A stretch of 45,725 bases of DNA from positions 1 to 45,725 of the IMG/VR virus record IMGVR_UViG_3300009285_004618. One strand, written 5' to 3'. Every line of letters begins with the position of its first letter. Positions within the stretch are counted from its first letter, which is position 1. This DNA is from a virus. Made by a program: the position numbers and the translations under genes. Below are positions 9,047 to 16,772 of this stretch, in pieces. The notes below the pieces were generated by a model that was given only the letters and a program-made list of their open reading frames with translations, had not been told where the DNA came from and did no database searches.

Positions 9047-10868
9047 TATTTTTATATTCCTATGCTCTCCAGCGTGGGGGGCTGTCGTAACTTGGCAAGG
9101 CGACGATGTAACTAATCCGACTTTTTGGAATGACGCTGATAATTGGGGCACTGGAACTGTTCCTGTGGCTGGTGATGATGTTATTATAGCTAACGCTAAT
9201 AACTGTTTTGTCAACGCTAATACAGCCGCCCTCAAATCCCTTGATATGACAGGATATACAGGTATACTTTCAGGCACTTTCAATATCACCATAAGAGGGT
9301 TAACGGCTTCAACCAATGTTTGTAAAATTGTAGGGATAGGAACTTGGACAGGGACGCTTATATTTTCTCCTGCATCTACTACCGCCGTTATTCAATTAAC
9401 CTCTAATGCCAATGCCTTGACTACTATGACCGTAACTTCGGGTGCGGCGGTATCTCTCGTAGTTTTGCAAGACAACCTTACCTTCACCGCAGTAAAAACC
9501 TGCTCAATTACTCTTACCGAACGAGGGCTTGATTTAAATGGTAAAACCATAACAGGCAATTCGGCGGTTAATAAATTACTTATAACTTCTAACACGCTCG
9601 GTACTTCAACGAATAGAACTATAACAGGTGCTACTGCCACTTCTTTTAACAACGTAGACTTCCGAAATATATCTTTTACAACCGCAGGGGCATTAGACCT
9701 TACCAATAGTCAGGTTAATTGGATAGGTGATTGTGGAGGCAATTCAGCGACAGGTGGGGCTTTAACCTTCACCACCGCAGATGATTGGTATTGGAACGGT
9801 TCAGGCACTCGTAATTTCTCAGATTATACATATTGGTATACTGCTACTAATGGTGGTGGAACACAGATGGCTTCTACAAGATGTCCTCTACCACAAGATA
9901 ACTGTTTCTTTGATGGTGCTTCAATAGACGGTGCTACTACTGTTGACCAAGATATGCCTCGTGTATGCAAGACACTTGATTTTACTGGGTGTGCGGCAAT
10001 GAATTTTGATATGAATAATATATCCCAAACTTTTTATGGAAGTTTAATTTTTGTAAGTAATGTCACTATAAATTTAGGTGGTTCTTCACAAGTAATCTAT
10101 TTTCAAGGTGATAGGTCAGGAACATTTACATTTACTCCCAATTGGTCAGGTACCGAGAGTACGAAATTCTATATTCAAACTATTGGTGGAGCAATTCAAT
10201 TAGGTAGCAATTTAATTTTAGGTGTAGGTTCAGGTGGTTCTATGTTGCTTCTTGACTATGGAACTTTTGATGCTAATGACTATGATGTAACAATAGGGCG
10301 ATTTAATTCTGATAATTCCAACGCTCGGAAACTCTTAATGGGTAACGGCACTTGGACACTCTTAAACAATGTCGCAGGTATCGAATGGGATATGGGTGTT
10401 ATAACTAATTTGGATGTTGCCTCGTCTGCCGAAGGCTCAATAATAATTACTTCAACTTCAAATGTAAATGATACTTTTGAGGGTGGTGGGTGGACTTATA
10501 ATAATTTAACTATATCTACTTCAACGGGAATTATGACCTTCACAGGCTCCAATACCTTCAACACCTTCACCATAAACGCACCGAAGACGGTGAAGTTTAC
10601 TTCTGGCACAACTCAATATGTCAATTCTTTTGTAGCCACAGGTTCAGCGGGAAACGACATAAACCTTCAAGCGGTAACTACTAATAGTATTGCCACAATA
10701 TCAGATTTAGATGGTGGGACTAATGTAAACGACTACTTAATTGTAGCAGACATAGTAGCAAACGAGGCGAACACATTTTACTACGGGGCAAACGGAAGTG
10801 CTGATGCGGAGAGTACGAATTGGTTGAGTGTGCCAGTAAGCGGACGAAGGATATTTTTAATACAATAA
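9021..10868 (+). CDS. Beta-solenoid adhesin/spike-like protein with Sec signal peptide
   Basis: A 615-residue protein with signal peptide MKKLLLTVSIFIFLCSPAWG. Just after it comes a 'WNDADNWGTGTVPVAGDDVII' type repeat, seen in bacterial surface and autotransporter passenger repeats. The rest is a long run of Thr/Asn/Ser-rich strands (SLDMTGYTGILSGTFNITI, KTCSITLTERGLDLNGKTI), consistent with a right-handed beta-solenoid. Likely a tailspike or surface-binding protein. Its start overlaps the preceding gene by 26 bases. I see no clear catalytic pocket motif. Confidence 0.65.
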   Translation: MKKLLLTVSIFIFLCSPAWGAVVTWQGDDVTNPTFWNDADNWGTGTVPVAGDDVIIANANNCFVNANTAALKSLDMTGYTGILSGTFNITIRGLTASTNVCKIVGIGTWTGTLIFSPASTTAVIQLTSNANALTTMTVTSGAAVSLVVLQDNLTFTAVKTCSITLTERGLDLNGKTITGNSAVNKLLITSNTLGTSTNRTITGATATSFNNVDFRNISFTTAGALDLTNSQVNWIGDCGGNSATGGALTFTTADDWYWNGSGTRNFSDYTYWYTATNGGGTQMASTRCPLPQDNCFFDGASIDGATTVDQDMPRVCKTLDFTGCAAMNFDMNNISQTFYGSLIFVSNVTINLGGSSQVIYFQGDRSGTFTFTPNWSGTESTKFYIQTIGGAIQLGSNLILGVGSGGSMLLLDYGTFDANDYDVTIGRFNSDNSNARKLLMGNGTWTLLNNVAGIEWDMGVITNLDVASSAEGSIIITSTSNVNDTFEGGGWTYNNLTISTSTGIMTFTGSNTFNTFTINAPKTVKFTSGTTQYVNSFVATGSAGNDINLQAVTTNSIATISDLDGGTNVNDYLIVADIVANEANTFYYGANGSADAESTNWLSVPVSGRRIFLIQ

Positions 10869-10881
10869 AGGAGAAGAAACT

Positions 10882-11166
10882 GTGGAACCTTGTAAATGGG
10901 ATGAAGAAATAGGCAAAATAAAAGAGTTTATGAGTAACACCAAAGGCTTGAAAATGACTATGTTCACTATTTCAGTTGCTATCTTAATTCAAGTGGGGGC
11001 GTTTCTGATAATGTGGGGAAGCCTGACCGAAACAGTTAAGAACCACGACAAGTCAATAAATAGAATTTTAACAAAGTTAGACAATGTTAAAATAGTCGGT
11101 TATGCTGTTGCCGGTGAACGGGGCGAGAAAGGCGAACGGGGAGAGGCGGGAAAGGATGCCGAATAA
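10882..11166 (+). CDS. Membrane protein with collagen-like tail (holin/haemolysin XhlA-like)
   Basis: A 94-residue protein starting at GTG after AAAGGAGAAG. It has one transmembrane segment (~27-47) flanked by a short N-terminal domain and a coiled coil (TVKNHDKSINRILTKL), an arrangement like XhlA-type lysis accessory proteins. Unusually it ends in collagen-type Gly-X-Y triplets (GERGEKGERGEAGKDAE, residues 78-94). It leads the lysis cassette. Holin accessory is the best guess. Confidence 0.6.
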   Translation: MEPCKWDEEIGKIKEFMSNTKGLKMTMFTISVAILIQVGAFLIMWGSLTETVKNHDKSINRILTKLDNVKIVGYAVAGERGEKGERGEAGKDAE

Positions 11167-11416
11167 ATGCCTCAAATGCAAAACAGGAAATACTTACAGA
11201 ATAAGCAATACCCTGAATATTATGGAGCGTTGTTATAGTTGCGACTACGAAAAAACGATACCAGACCAGCGGGTAAAAGTAATTTATATTCATTTTGCTG
11301 ATCGAAGGAAAATACAGGAATTGAGATTGGGCGAGGTCGTCGGGAGTTGCGCGGATATTACAAAGGTATTGGCGGAGAAGATTAACGAAATGGTAAGGAG
11401 GCAAAATGAAAGATAA
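11156..11416 (+). CDS. Small zinc-ribbon protein
   Basis: An 86-residue protein. I place the start at ATG 11156 (MPNKCLKCK...) after GCGGGAAAGG, overlapping the previous stop by 11 bases. The N-terminal half has CLKC (5/8) and CYSC (26/29), a four-cysteine zinc ribbon. The C-terminal half is a charged helix. The function is unknown; it lies between two lysis-type membrane genes. Confidence 0.6.
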   Translation: MPNKCLKCKTGNTYRISNTLNIMERCYSCDYEKTIPDQRVKVIYIHFADRRKIQELRLGEVVGSCADITKVLAEKINEMVRRQNER

Positions 11417-11579
11417 ACTACTGTCGGGCCGGTTTATTATGGTGGTCTGCTTCACTATTACTGCTTGTTATGGGTTTATAATAGGCAAGTTATCCGGCGA
11501 GGCATTTCTACCGATAGTTATACTGATAGCGGAATGGTATTTTAAGCGGTTCAGACCAGAAGAAGATAAAAAGGTTTAA
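11406..11579 (+). CDS. Holin-like small membrane protein
   Basis: A 57-residue protein starting at ATG 11406 after AAGGAGGC, overlapping the previous gene by 11 bases. It begins MKDKLLSGRF and has two hydrophobic segments (~11-27 and ~33-44) and a basic, charged C-terminus (KRFRPEEDKKV). That is the usual plan of small two-helix holins, whose N-terminal pattern it resembles. With the envelope genes downstream it fits a pore-forming lysis protein. It is too short for many gene finders. Confidence 0.65.
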   Translation: MKDKLLSGRFIMVVCFTITACYGFIIGKLSGEAFLPIVILIAEWYFKRFRPEEDKKV

Positions 11580-11995
11580 CTTCTATGAATATTTATATGT
11601 TCGGATTTATTACATAACATTAAATTTTTAATTCTATTATCTGAGGAATTATGATTAATATGGTGGACGATTTCTTTAGGATTAAGATAACGCCCAAGAT
11701 GTTTCTCCATAATAAGCCTATGTTCAGAAACATATTTATTCTTTTTTACGAAGGGATGTTCGGGCATTCTTATCCAAATATAACCTCTTTTCGTAACATG
11801 CCTACCTCCTTTCCAAGCATTAGTTTCACTACCTCTTTTCCCTTCCATAGATTTGCTTATTTTTTTTCTTGTTTGGAGAGATGCTTTTTTACCTTTATAG
11901 CCTTCATGTTGACATTTTTCAGAACAATATACTACATTCCGTCCACAATTAGATTGATAGTGTTTTTTGCAAGTTCCACATATTCTGTTTACCAT
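11576..11995 (-). CDS. Antisense HNH homing endonuclease
   Basis: A 139-residue protein on the minus strand behind a perfect AAAAGGAGGT ribosome binding site. It has a zinc finger (Cys6, 9, 24, 28), a NUMOD3-like basic stretch (KKISKSMEGKRGSETNAWKGG, ~43-63) and an HNH core (SEHRLIMEKHLGRYL...HHINHNSSDNRIKNL). Its stop overlaps the holin stop. Free-standing homing endonucleases of this make-up insert between phage genes. Its orientation against every neighbour marks it as a recent mobile arrival splitting the lysis module. Confidence 0.85.
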   Translation of the reverse strand: MVNRICGTCKKHYQSNCGRNVVYCSEKCQHEGYKGKKASLQTRKKISKSMEGKRGSETNAWKGGRHVTKRGYIWIRMPEHPFVKKNKYVSEHRLIMEKHLGRYLNPKEIVHHINHNSSDNRIKNLMLCNKSEHINIHRS

Positions 11996-12079
11996 ATTAC
12001 CTCCTTTTGTAAATTATTATATCATGGCTGTTGAAATATGTCAAGTAAAATATTTTAAAAGAGAAGAAAGAAGGGCAAA

Positions 12080-12898
12080 ATGGCAAAGTATAATCTTGGA
12101 CTTTATAAATCTCCCAGAGATGACCGTGATTATCTACTCCGCAGTTTTTTAGGTTATGTCGCACTTCCTCCCGAATACGACCGGACACTTGAGATGACAC
12201 CTGTAAAATCGCAAGGGAGTGAAGGTGCTTGTGTGGGCTTCGCTATGGTAGTGGGAGTTAAGGAATATCAAGAGCAGATTGATTATAATAAATATATACA
12301 ACTATCCCCACGTTATCTATACGAAGCGGCCAAGAAAATATCTGGCCACGCCGAAGGGACTACTTTGAAAGCCGCAGTTGAGGTGGCCTCTAAACTCGGC
12401 ACTTGCGAGGAGAGATACTGGCCTTATAAACCTAATGATCCTTCAGGAAAAGACACTATCGCCGAAGTTAATGCTTTAAAATATAGGATAAAATCCTACG
12501 CGAGAATTACGAATATAGAGGAACTGAAAAGGGCTATCATTGAGATAGGGCCGGCCTTAATCGGCGTCAATGTTTATAAGGGTATGATTTCAAACCAAGC
12601 AAAGGAAACGGGTGTTGTCCCCGATCCATCCTGTTGGGATAGGATGAATGTATTAGGCGGACACGCTCTCTGCGCTGTCGGATATATGGACAATTCCCAT
12701 TATTTTAAGGACGGGCATATCAAGGCAAAGAACTCTTGGGGAAGTTTCGGGAACGAAGGGTATCTTTATTTATCGTATAAATATATACGAGCAAATATGT
12801 TGGACGCATTTTCTTCGGTGGACATCCCCGATAACCAGCCGTGGATATTTACAGTTGCTAATTTACCTGAAAGGAAAAAAAAGGAATTATGGGTCTAA
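12080..12898 (+). CDS. Papain-like (C1A family) cysteine peptidase
   Basis: A 272-residue protein, start ATG after AGAAGGGCAAA. The peptidase signature is complete: oxyanion Gln45 and catalytic Cys51 in VKSQGSEGACVGFA, His195 in LGGHALCAVGY, Asn218 in AKNSWGSFGNEGY. The N-terminus (LYKSPRDDRDYLL) resembles the short propeptide region of bacterial C1A enzymes. There is no signal peptide. It lies in the host-envelope module, so it may attack envelope protein at lysis. It could also process virion proteins (see the LRLL finding). The family call is firm; the substrate is unknown. Confidence 0.9.
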   Translation: MAKYNLGLYKSPRDDRDYLLRSFLGYVALPPEYDRTLEMTPVKSQGSEGACVGFAMVVGVKEYQEQIDYNKYIQLSPRYLYEAAKKISGHAEGTTLKAAVEVASKLGTCEERYWPYKPNDPSGKDTIAEVNALKYRIKSYARITNIEELKRAIIEIGPALIGVNVYKGMISNQAKETGVVPDPSCWDRMNVLGGHALCAVGYMDNSHYFKDGHIKAKNSWGSFGNEGYLYLSYKYIRANMLDAFSSVDIPDNQPWIFTVANLPERKKKELWV

Positions 12899-13287
12899 AT
12901 CTCGCCTGTAATTTAGAGTGTAAATATTCACCGATAGATACTAAGCACTTTCCATTACCGATACATACCAAGTGGCTTGGCGGGCGAAACTTTGAGTTGT
13001 TGTCGCCTTTTCAATATGTCCGAGATAATGGAGAAATTATACAAGCTGATACTGGCTTTGTAACAGATGGCGCGAGCATACCGCCTGTTTTGTATTCTTG
13101 GATCGGGCCGCCCATAGGCCCGTATTTCCCCGCCGCGATCACTCACGATTACCTCTGTCAGAAAAAACCTTATTCATATGTGAAAATAGATCACATCTTT
13201 TTTGAGGCACTGCAATTCTGCGATATGCCGAAGTGGAAAAGATTGCTATTTTACTGGGGCGTTTCTATTTGGCACATTGCTGGTTAA
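12889..13287 (+). CDS. DUF1353 family protein
   Basis: A 132-residue protein overlapping the peptidase gene by 10 bases. It carries the DUF1353 hallmark: TDGASIPPVLYSWIGPP followed by YFPAAITHDYLC (residues ~60-93). The conserved Asp and His suggest a metal-binding or hydrolytic site, but the function of the family is not established. DUF1353 genes often sit beside phage lysis genes, as here. The C-terminus has a short hydrophobic aromatic stretch (LLFYWGVSIWHIAG). Confidence 0.8.
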   Translation: MGLNLACNLECKYSPIDTKHFPLPIHTKWLGGRNFELLSPFQYVRDNGEIIQADTGFVTDGASIPPVLYSWIGPPIGPYFPAAITHDYLCQKKPYSYVKIDHIFFEALQFCDMPKWKRLLFYWGVSIWHIAG

Positions 13288-13322
13288 TCCTCGACGGTAA
13301 AATTTCGCCTTCCTTAATATAT

Positions 13323-13348
13323 GCGATTTTCGCTTGGTGAGGCGATTT
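13323..13348. promoter_or_regulatory. Operator-like repeats upstream of a promoter
   Basis: Two direct copies of GCGATTT lie at 13323-13329 and 13342-13348, offset by 19 bases. The first belongs to a perfect small palindrome (GCGA-TTT-TCGC, 13323-13333). They end four bases before the -35 hexamer of the promoter at 13353. The position fits a regulator binding site. No repressor gene was recognised, so the binding partner is unknown. Confidence 0.4.
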
Positions 13349-13352
13349 GGTA

Positions 13353-13381
13353 TTGACATGGGCAGGTTCTTGTGGTATCCT
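13353..13381 (+). promoter_or_regulatory. Sigma70-type promoter for the replication module
   Basis: TTGACA (perfect -35) at 13353-13358, a 17-base spacer and TATCCT at 13376-13381 (4 of 6 matches to the -10). It is the clearest consensus promoter I found in the window. It lies in a real gap after the DUF1353 gene and points toward the recombination and replication genes, so it is a good candidate for the main early promoter. Confidence 0.75.
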
Positions 13382-13412
13382 TATAGCGACCTTAAAAAAG
13401 GAGAAGTATGAG

Positions 13413-13655
13413 ATGAGAAATGCCAAAACGGGAGAAGTAAGGAGTGATTTTATTATGTCTAAAATTGCCCGGCAGGTTGAGTTTATCACTCGCACCGAAA
13501 GGTGTAAACTTTCCCGTTTCCTGCCGGGCGTTTTATTTGCGTCAGGTTGCGATATGGCGAATGTTGAGGGTATTTTGCCTTTTGGGGGCTACACCCCTCG
13601 CCAGAGCCTTGTAATAGCGAAAGAAGGGCAAAAACAGGGAGATTTATATGTTTAA
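13413..13655 (+). CDS. Small hypothetical protein overlying a structured leader
   Basis: An 80-residue frame, ATG 13413 after AAAAAGGAGAAG. The start sits about 30 bases after the expected transcription start. It is basic (SKIARQVEFITRTERCKLSR), has no family signature and ends inside the next start (ATGTTTAA), so it is coupled to the RlpA-like gene. Much of its DNA also forms a strong nested hairpin, so it may be a leader peptide, a genuine small protein, or an accident over a non-coding RNA. Confidence 0.45.
   Translation: MRNAKTGEVRSDFIMSKIARQVEFITRTERCKLSRFLPGVLFASGCDMANVEGILPFGGYTPRQSLVIAKEGQKQGDLYV
13467..13529 (+). ncRNA. Candidate structured RNA / attenuator after the early promoter
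   Basis: A perfect 10-base inverted repeat (GCCCGGCAGG 13467-13476 / CCTGCCGGGC 13520-13529) encloses a second 7-pair stem (13479-13485 / 13505-13511, one G-U) and an inner CACC-GAAA-GGTG hairpin with a GNRA tetraloop. The run GTTTTATTT follows. It lies about 85 bases after the -10. It could be an intrinsic terminator or attenuator, or a cis-acting antitermination RNA like the put sites of HK022. Pairings are seen directly; the function is inferred. Confidence 0.5.
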
Positions 13656-14235
13656 CATACCAGATTACCAAAGGAAGGAAAACAGCGACCTCGTAAAAGA
13701 GATTAACGCTATGGCAAAAGAAGATCAGCGCAAACTCCTAAGTGCCAAAATCGCCAGAGAAATAGAGGGTATCAATGGAGAAGTGGATGCCCTTATAAAC
13801 CTTGTAAAGAAAAAAGAGGCAAGAGGGATAACATGGCTGAGGCGTTGGTATCGCGTCAACCAGAAAGTAGTTTTATCTATAATGATTTCCTTTATACTCA
13901 CCGGCTGCGGGCCGATAGCGTTTGCGGAAACCGCCTCTTACTATACCTATGAAAGTTGCCGCAAAGAGGGGACTTCCGGCGTTTACACAGCGTCAGGCGA
14001 AGTTTATAACGAAAACGATCTTACCTGCGCCATGCCTCATCACAATTTCGGCGGGGTATATAAGGTAACAAATCTTGCGTCTCATAAATCGGTAATTGTG
14101 AGACACAACGACTACGGCCCAAATAAGAAGCTTGTAAAACAGGGTAGAATAATTGACTTGTCAAAAGCCGCCTTCCAAAGTATCGCTAACCTTAAAGACG
14201 GCGTTATAACTGTACAGATTGAGAGGATAAAATGA
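13648..14235 (+). CDS. RlpA-like double-psi beta-barrel protein with membrane anchor
   Basis: A 195-residue protein coupled to the previous frame. Residues ~1-65 are charged and helical. A hydrophobic stretch with a lipobox-like LTGC (Cys87) follows, then an RlpA-type barrel (~97-195): TASGEVYNENDLTCAMPH, VIVRHNDYGP and IIDLSKAAFQSI. RlpA domains cut or bind denuded glycan strands of peptidoglycan. An internal ATG (Met79, MISFILTGC) would give a short classical lipoprotein signal, so two forms are possible. With the peptidase and DUF1353 genes nearby it suggests envelope breakdown at lysis. Confidence 0.8.
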   Translation: MFNIPDYQRKENSDLVKEINAMAKEDQRKLLSAKIAREIEGINGEVDALINLVKKKEARGITWLRRWYRVNQKVVLSIMISFILTGCGPIAFAETASYYTYESCRKEGTSGVYTASGEVYNENDLTCAMPHHNFGGVYKVTNLASHKSVIVRHNDYGPNKKLVKQGRIIDLSKAAFQSIANLKDGVITVQIERIK

Positions 14236-14387
14236 CCGACGGCGAATTAAAGTGTCAAGACTGCGGAATTGTTTTCGTTACTACAGAGGATACCGACTCA
14301 GACTATCCGCGCTGCAAGAAGTGTGAGGATAAGTCGTTAAAGCAGTTAATAGAGGAACAACGCCATCCGGATCAAGGGATGGCATAA
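14232..14387 (+). CDS. Small zinc-ribbon protein
   Basis: A 51-residue protein starting at an ATGA overlap with the RlpA-like gene. It has CQDC (8/11) and CKKC (28/31), a compact four-cysteine zinc ribbon, followed by a charged helix. It lies just before the recombinase gene. Such ribbons are common in phage early regions, and the exact role is unknown. Confidence 0.6.
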   Translation: MTDGELKCQDCGIVFVTTEDTDSDYPRCKKCEDKSLKQLIEEQRHPDQGMA

Positions 14388-14403
14388 AGAAGGAGAAGAT
14401 ACG

Positions 14404-15246
14404 ATGACAGAGAAAGCAGTAGCAAAGAAACCAAGTGTATTAGGGCTTATGGCAGCGAAGTTTAAACTTGACGAAGTTATGTTTTTAAACACCGTCAAGG
14501 CGACAGTTATGAAACCGGCAAAAGACGGAAAAATACCGTCTAACGAGGAAATCGCGGCGTTCTTAATTGTGGCAAATAAGTATGACCTCAACCCATTCAC
14601 AAACGAGATATATGCCTTTCCTAATAAGAAGGGCGGGATTATCCCTATCGTTGGAATCGACGGATTCGTAACCATTATGAATCGGCAATCCGATTATAAT
14701 GGTTATGAGATAACCTATGATGAGGACGAGACCACTATGGAAGGCGCGAAGTCTTGTCCTAAATGGGCCGAGGTCAAGATTTACCACAAGGACAGAGAGC
14801 ATCCTACGGTGGTAAGAGAGTACCTTGACGAAGTGTATGTATCGGCAAGGGGGGGTTATTCCGGCCCATGGCAGTCTCATACTAAACGTATGTTGAGACA
14901 CAAGGTCTTAATACAGGGGGCGAGAGTGGCCTTCGGCATAACAGGTATCTATGATCCAGATGAAGCGGATAGGATCATCGAAGCACAAATAGAAAAACCT
15001 GCCTTAATGGAACCACAGCCGTTACCGTCTACGGAAGTACCGGTAGAAACAAAAACGGACTATACGCCAGAATACCGCGCGATGTTAACCACTTTCTCCG
15101 CGGCCAAAGAGGTTTTAGGCGATAAGAAGTATTACGAAATACTTGGCGGCGCGGGTTTCGAGCATGCTAACCAGATACCTACCGTAAAAGACGGCGAAAA
15201 GATACTTGCTGATATGAGGACAGCGACGAAAAATGCCAAAAAGTGA
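14404..15246 (+). CDS. bet: Bet/RecT-type single-strand annealing protein
   Basis: A 280-residue protein, ATG after AAGGAGAAGATACG. The core (~15-200) shows the Bet/RedB pattern: LNTVKATVMKP, EEIAAFLIVANKYDLNPFTNEIYAFP, KGGIIPIVGIDGFVTI, and the later WQSHTKRMLRHKVLIQGARVAFGI. The family anneals complementary single strands during phage recombination and replication. It overlaps the exonuclease gene by 14 bases, the classic annealase/exonuclease pair. The C-terminal 70 residues are variable and may bind a host SSB or partner. Confidence 0.95.
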   Translation: MTEKAVAKKPSVLGLMAAKFKLDEVMFLNTVKATVMKPAKDGKIPSNEEIAAFLIVANKYDLNPFTNEIYAFPNKKGGIIPIVGIDGFVTIMNRQSDYNGYEITYDEDETTMEGAKSCPKWAEVKIYHKDREHPTVVREYLDEVYVSARGGYSGPWQSHTKRMLRHKVLIQGARVAFGITGIYDPDEADRIIEAQIEKPALMEPQPLPSTEVPVETKTDYTPEYRAMLTTFSAAKEVLGDKKYYEILGGAGFEHANQIPTVKDGEKILADMRTATKNAKK

Positions 15247-15859
15247 TATTCAACTTAACGAAGCAACACACATCTACACTCTCGACAAGGTAGTGATACC
15301 TTCTGTCTCACAAGTCTTAAAGATTGCTGGATTGAAGGATATATCTAAATTCTGCGCTCCAGAGGACTTGATACGAGGTACCTATGTCCACAAGGCTATC
15401 TCCCTGTACGAAACAGGGAACCTTGACGAGAGTACAGTTGATCCTCTCATAAAACCCTACTTTGACGCCTATCTGAAATTCCGTAAAGAGACTGATTATA
15501 AACCTATGGCAAGCGAACAGAAGGTATATTCCACAAGGTACCGCTATGCTGGCCGTCTTGACTCGGAAGGTATGTTCAAGGAGAAGTTTATGATAGTGGA
15601 TTACAAGACAGGATCGGAGTTTCATCCGGCGGATGCGATACAGGTAGAAGCCTATAAAGAGGCGCGGAACGAAACGATACAGGATAGGAAGTTAAAGGCA
15701 AAGGATAGGCTTATAGTCAGGCTCGATAAGGAAGGATCGTACTATCTTCCACCGGAGAAGTTTTACGGCAAGAATGATTTTAATGTATTCTTGGCGTGCC
15801 TTACAATTTACAACTGTAAAAAAGCATGGGGGGTTTTAAATGGAAAAGATAAAAGTTAA
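15233..15859 (+). CDS. PD-(D/E)XK exonuclease, partner of the annealase
   Basis: A 208-residue protein of the RecB/Cas4-like nuclease class. Visible motifs: RGTYVH (~49-53), GRLD (catalytic Asp110), IVDYKTG (Asp123, Lys125) and Q-x-x-AY (from Gln137). These make a complete PD-(D/E)XK site. Sharing bases with the annealase gene, it most likely resects DNA ends to provide single strands for annealing, like lambda Exo with Bet. Length is normal for the phage version. Confidence 0.9.
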   Translation: MPKSDIQLNEATHIYTLDKVVIPSVSQVLKIAGLKDISKFCAPEDLIRGTYVHKAISLYETGNLDESTVDPLIKPYFDAYLKFRKETDYKPMASEQKVYSTRYRYAGRLDSEGMFKEKFMIVDYKTGSEFHPADAIQVEAYKEARNETIQDRKLKAKDRLIVRLDKEGSYYLPPEKFYGKNDFNVFLACLTIYNCKKAWGVLNGKDKS

Positions 15860-16511
15860 AGACATTGATGTAAGTATAGTCAAAGAGACGGATCAAGAAA
15901 CGGCGTTAATAGTCCGAAGTGCCGAGGTGCTTGTCATTAAAGACCAGACAACCTACGAGAGTGCAGGCGAGTTCCGTAGTAAGATACGAGAAGGTATAAA
16001 GAACCTTGAAACCTTACGCAAGACTATTACAGGCCCGTTGGATCAAGCAAAATCCGCTGTAATGAATCTCTTTAGGCCGAGTATAGACATGAGAACCGCA
16101 GTAATGGGTAAGGTAGATAAACTTTTAACCACTTACGATACTGAACAAGAAAAAAAGCGCCAAGAGGAAGAGTCACGACTTGCCCGTGAAGCAGAAAAGA
16201 AACGTCAGGAAGCACTTAAAAAGGCAGAAGAGGCGCGGGCCGCTGGCAAAGAGGAGAAGGCTGAGAAGTATGAAGAGAAAGCAGCTGCCGTCATATCTCC
16301 TGTCTTGGCTCCGACAACCACAAAGCCTAACGGTATACAGTATCGCGATCATTGGACGGTTGAGGTTATAGATTTCAAGCTATTACCGGACACATACAAA
16401 CTCCCCAATATGCCTATGATAAACAAGTATGTGAATGCCGTTAAAGGTATGGTGCCACTCTCAGGGGTAAAGTTTATAAAAGAACGTATCGTCGCAAGTC
16501 GCACAACATAA
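15840..16511 (+). CDS. Coiled-coil recombination-module protein
   Basis: A 223-residue protein overlapping the nuclease gene by 20 bases. Residues ~25-160 form a long coiled coil with a very charged segment (EKKRQEEESRLAREAEKKRQ). The C-terminal domain (~165-223) has YRDHWTVEVIDFKLLPDTY, LPNMPMINKYVNAV and GVKFIKERIVASR. Proteins with this same coiled-coil plus tail plan commonly sit next to annealase genes in phages, but no biochemical role is assigned. It may bridge the recombinase or replisome. Confidence 0.75.
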   Translation: MEKIKVKDIDVSIVKETDQETALIVRSAEVLVIKDQTTYESAGEFRSKIREGIKNLETLRKTITGPLDQAKSAVMNLFRPSIDMRTAVMGKVDKLLTTYDTEQEKKRQEEESRLAREAEKKRQEALKKAEEARAAGKEEKAEKYEEKAAAVISPVLAPTTTKPNGIQYRDHWTVEVIDFKLLPDTYKLPNMPMINKYVNAVKGMVPLSGVKFIKERIVASRTT

Positions 16512-16550
16512 CCGCGTCGCCGGTCGCGTAATACCGGCAGGGATTTATAA

Positions 16551-16772
16551 ATGCGTCAACAAAGAGAAAACCTGAAAGTATATTTCGAAGCCCGTAAGAA
16601 TACTTGGATACCCTTGACTCAAATCATGCCCTTCTCGGCTCAATACAATGCCCGGCTGTATGAGCTTCGGCAATCGGGTATGTGCATTTTGAACAAGACT
16701 GAAATAATAAACGGGGTGAAGAACTCTTGGTATAAGTTTGTGCCAAGTGGACAAAGGGAAATGGTGCTATGA
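16551..16772 (+). CDS. Small winged-helix-like DNA-binding protein
   Basis: A 73-residue basic protein after GGCAGGGATT. The pattern ENLKVYFEARKNTWIPLTQI ... YNARLYELRQSGMCILNK resembles the small phage winged-helix regulators in which the second helix plus 'LYELR-x-x-G' forms the recognition unit. It lies directly before the replication initiator gene and may regulate the module. Confidence 0.6.
   Translation: MRQQRENLKVYFEARKNTWIPLTQIMPFSAQYNARLYELRQSGMCILNKTEIINGVKNSWYKFVPSGQREMVL

Noticed and set aside
13467-13529. Hammerhead or other known self-cleaving ribozyme
   Set aside because: The GAAA seen is a tetraloop. The CTGANGA core and cleavage triplet of a hammerhead are absent.
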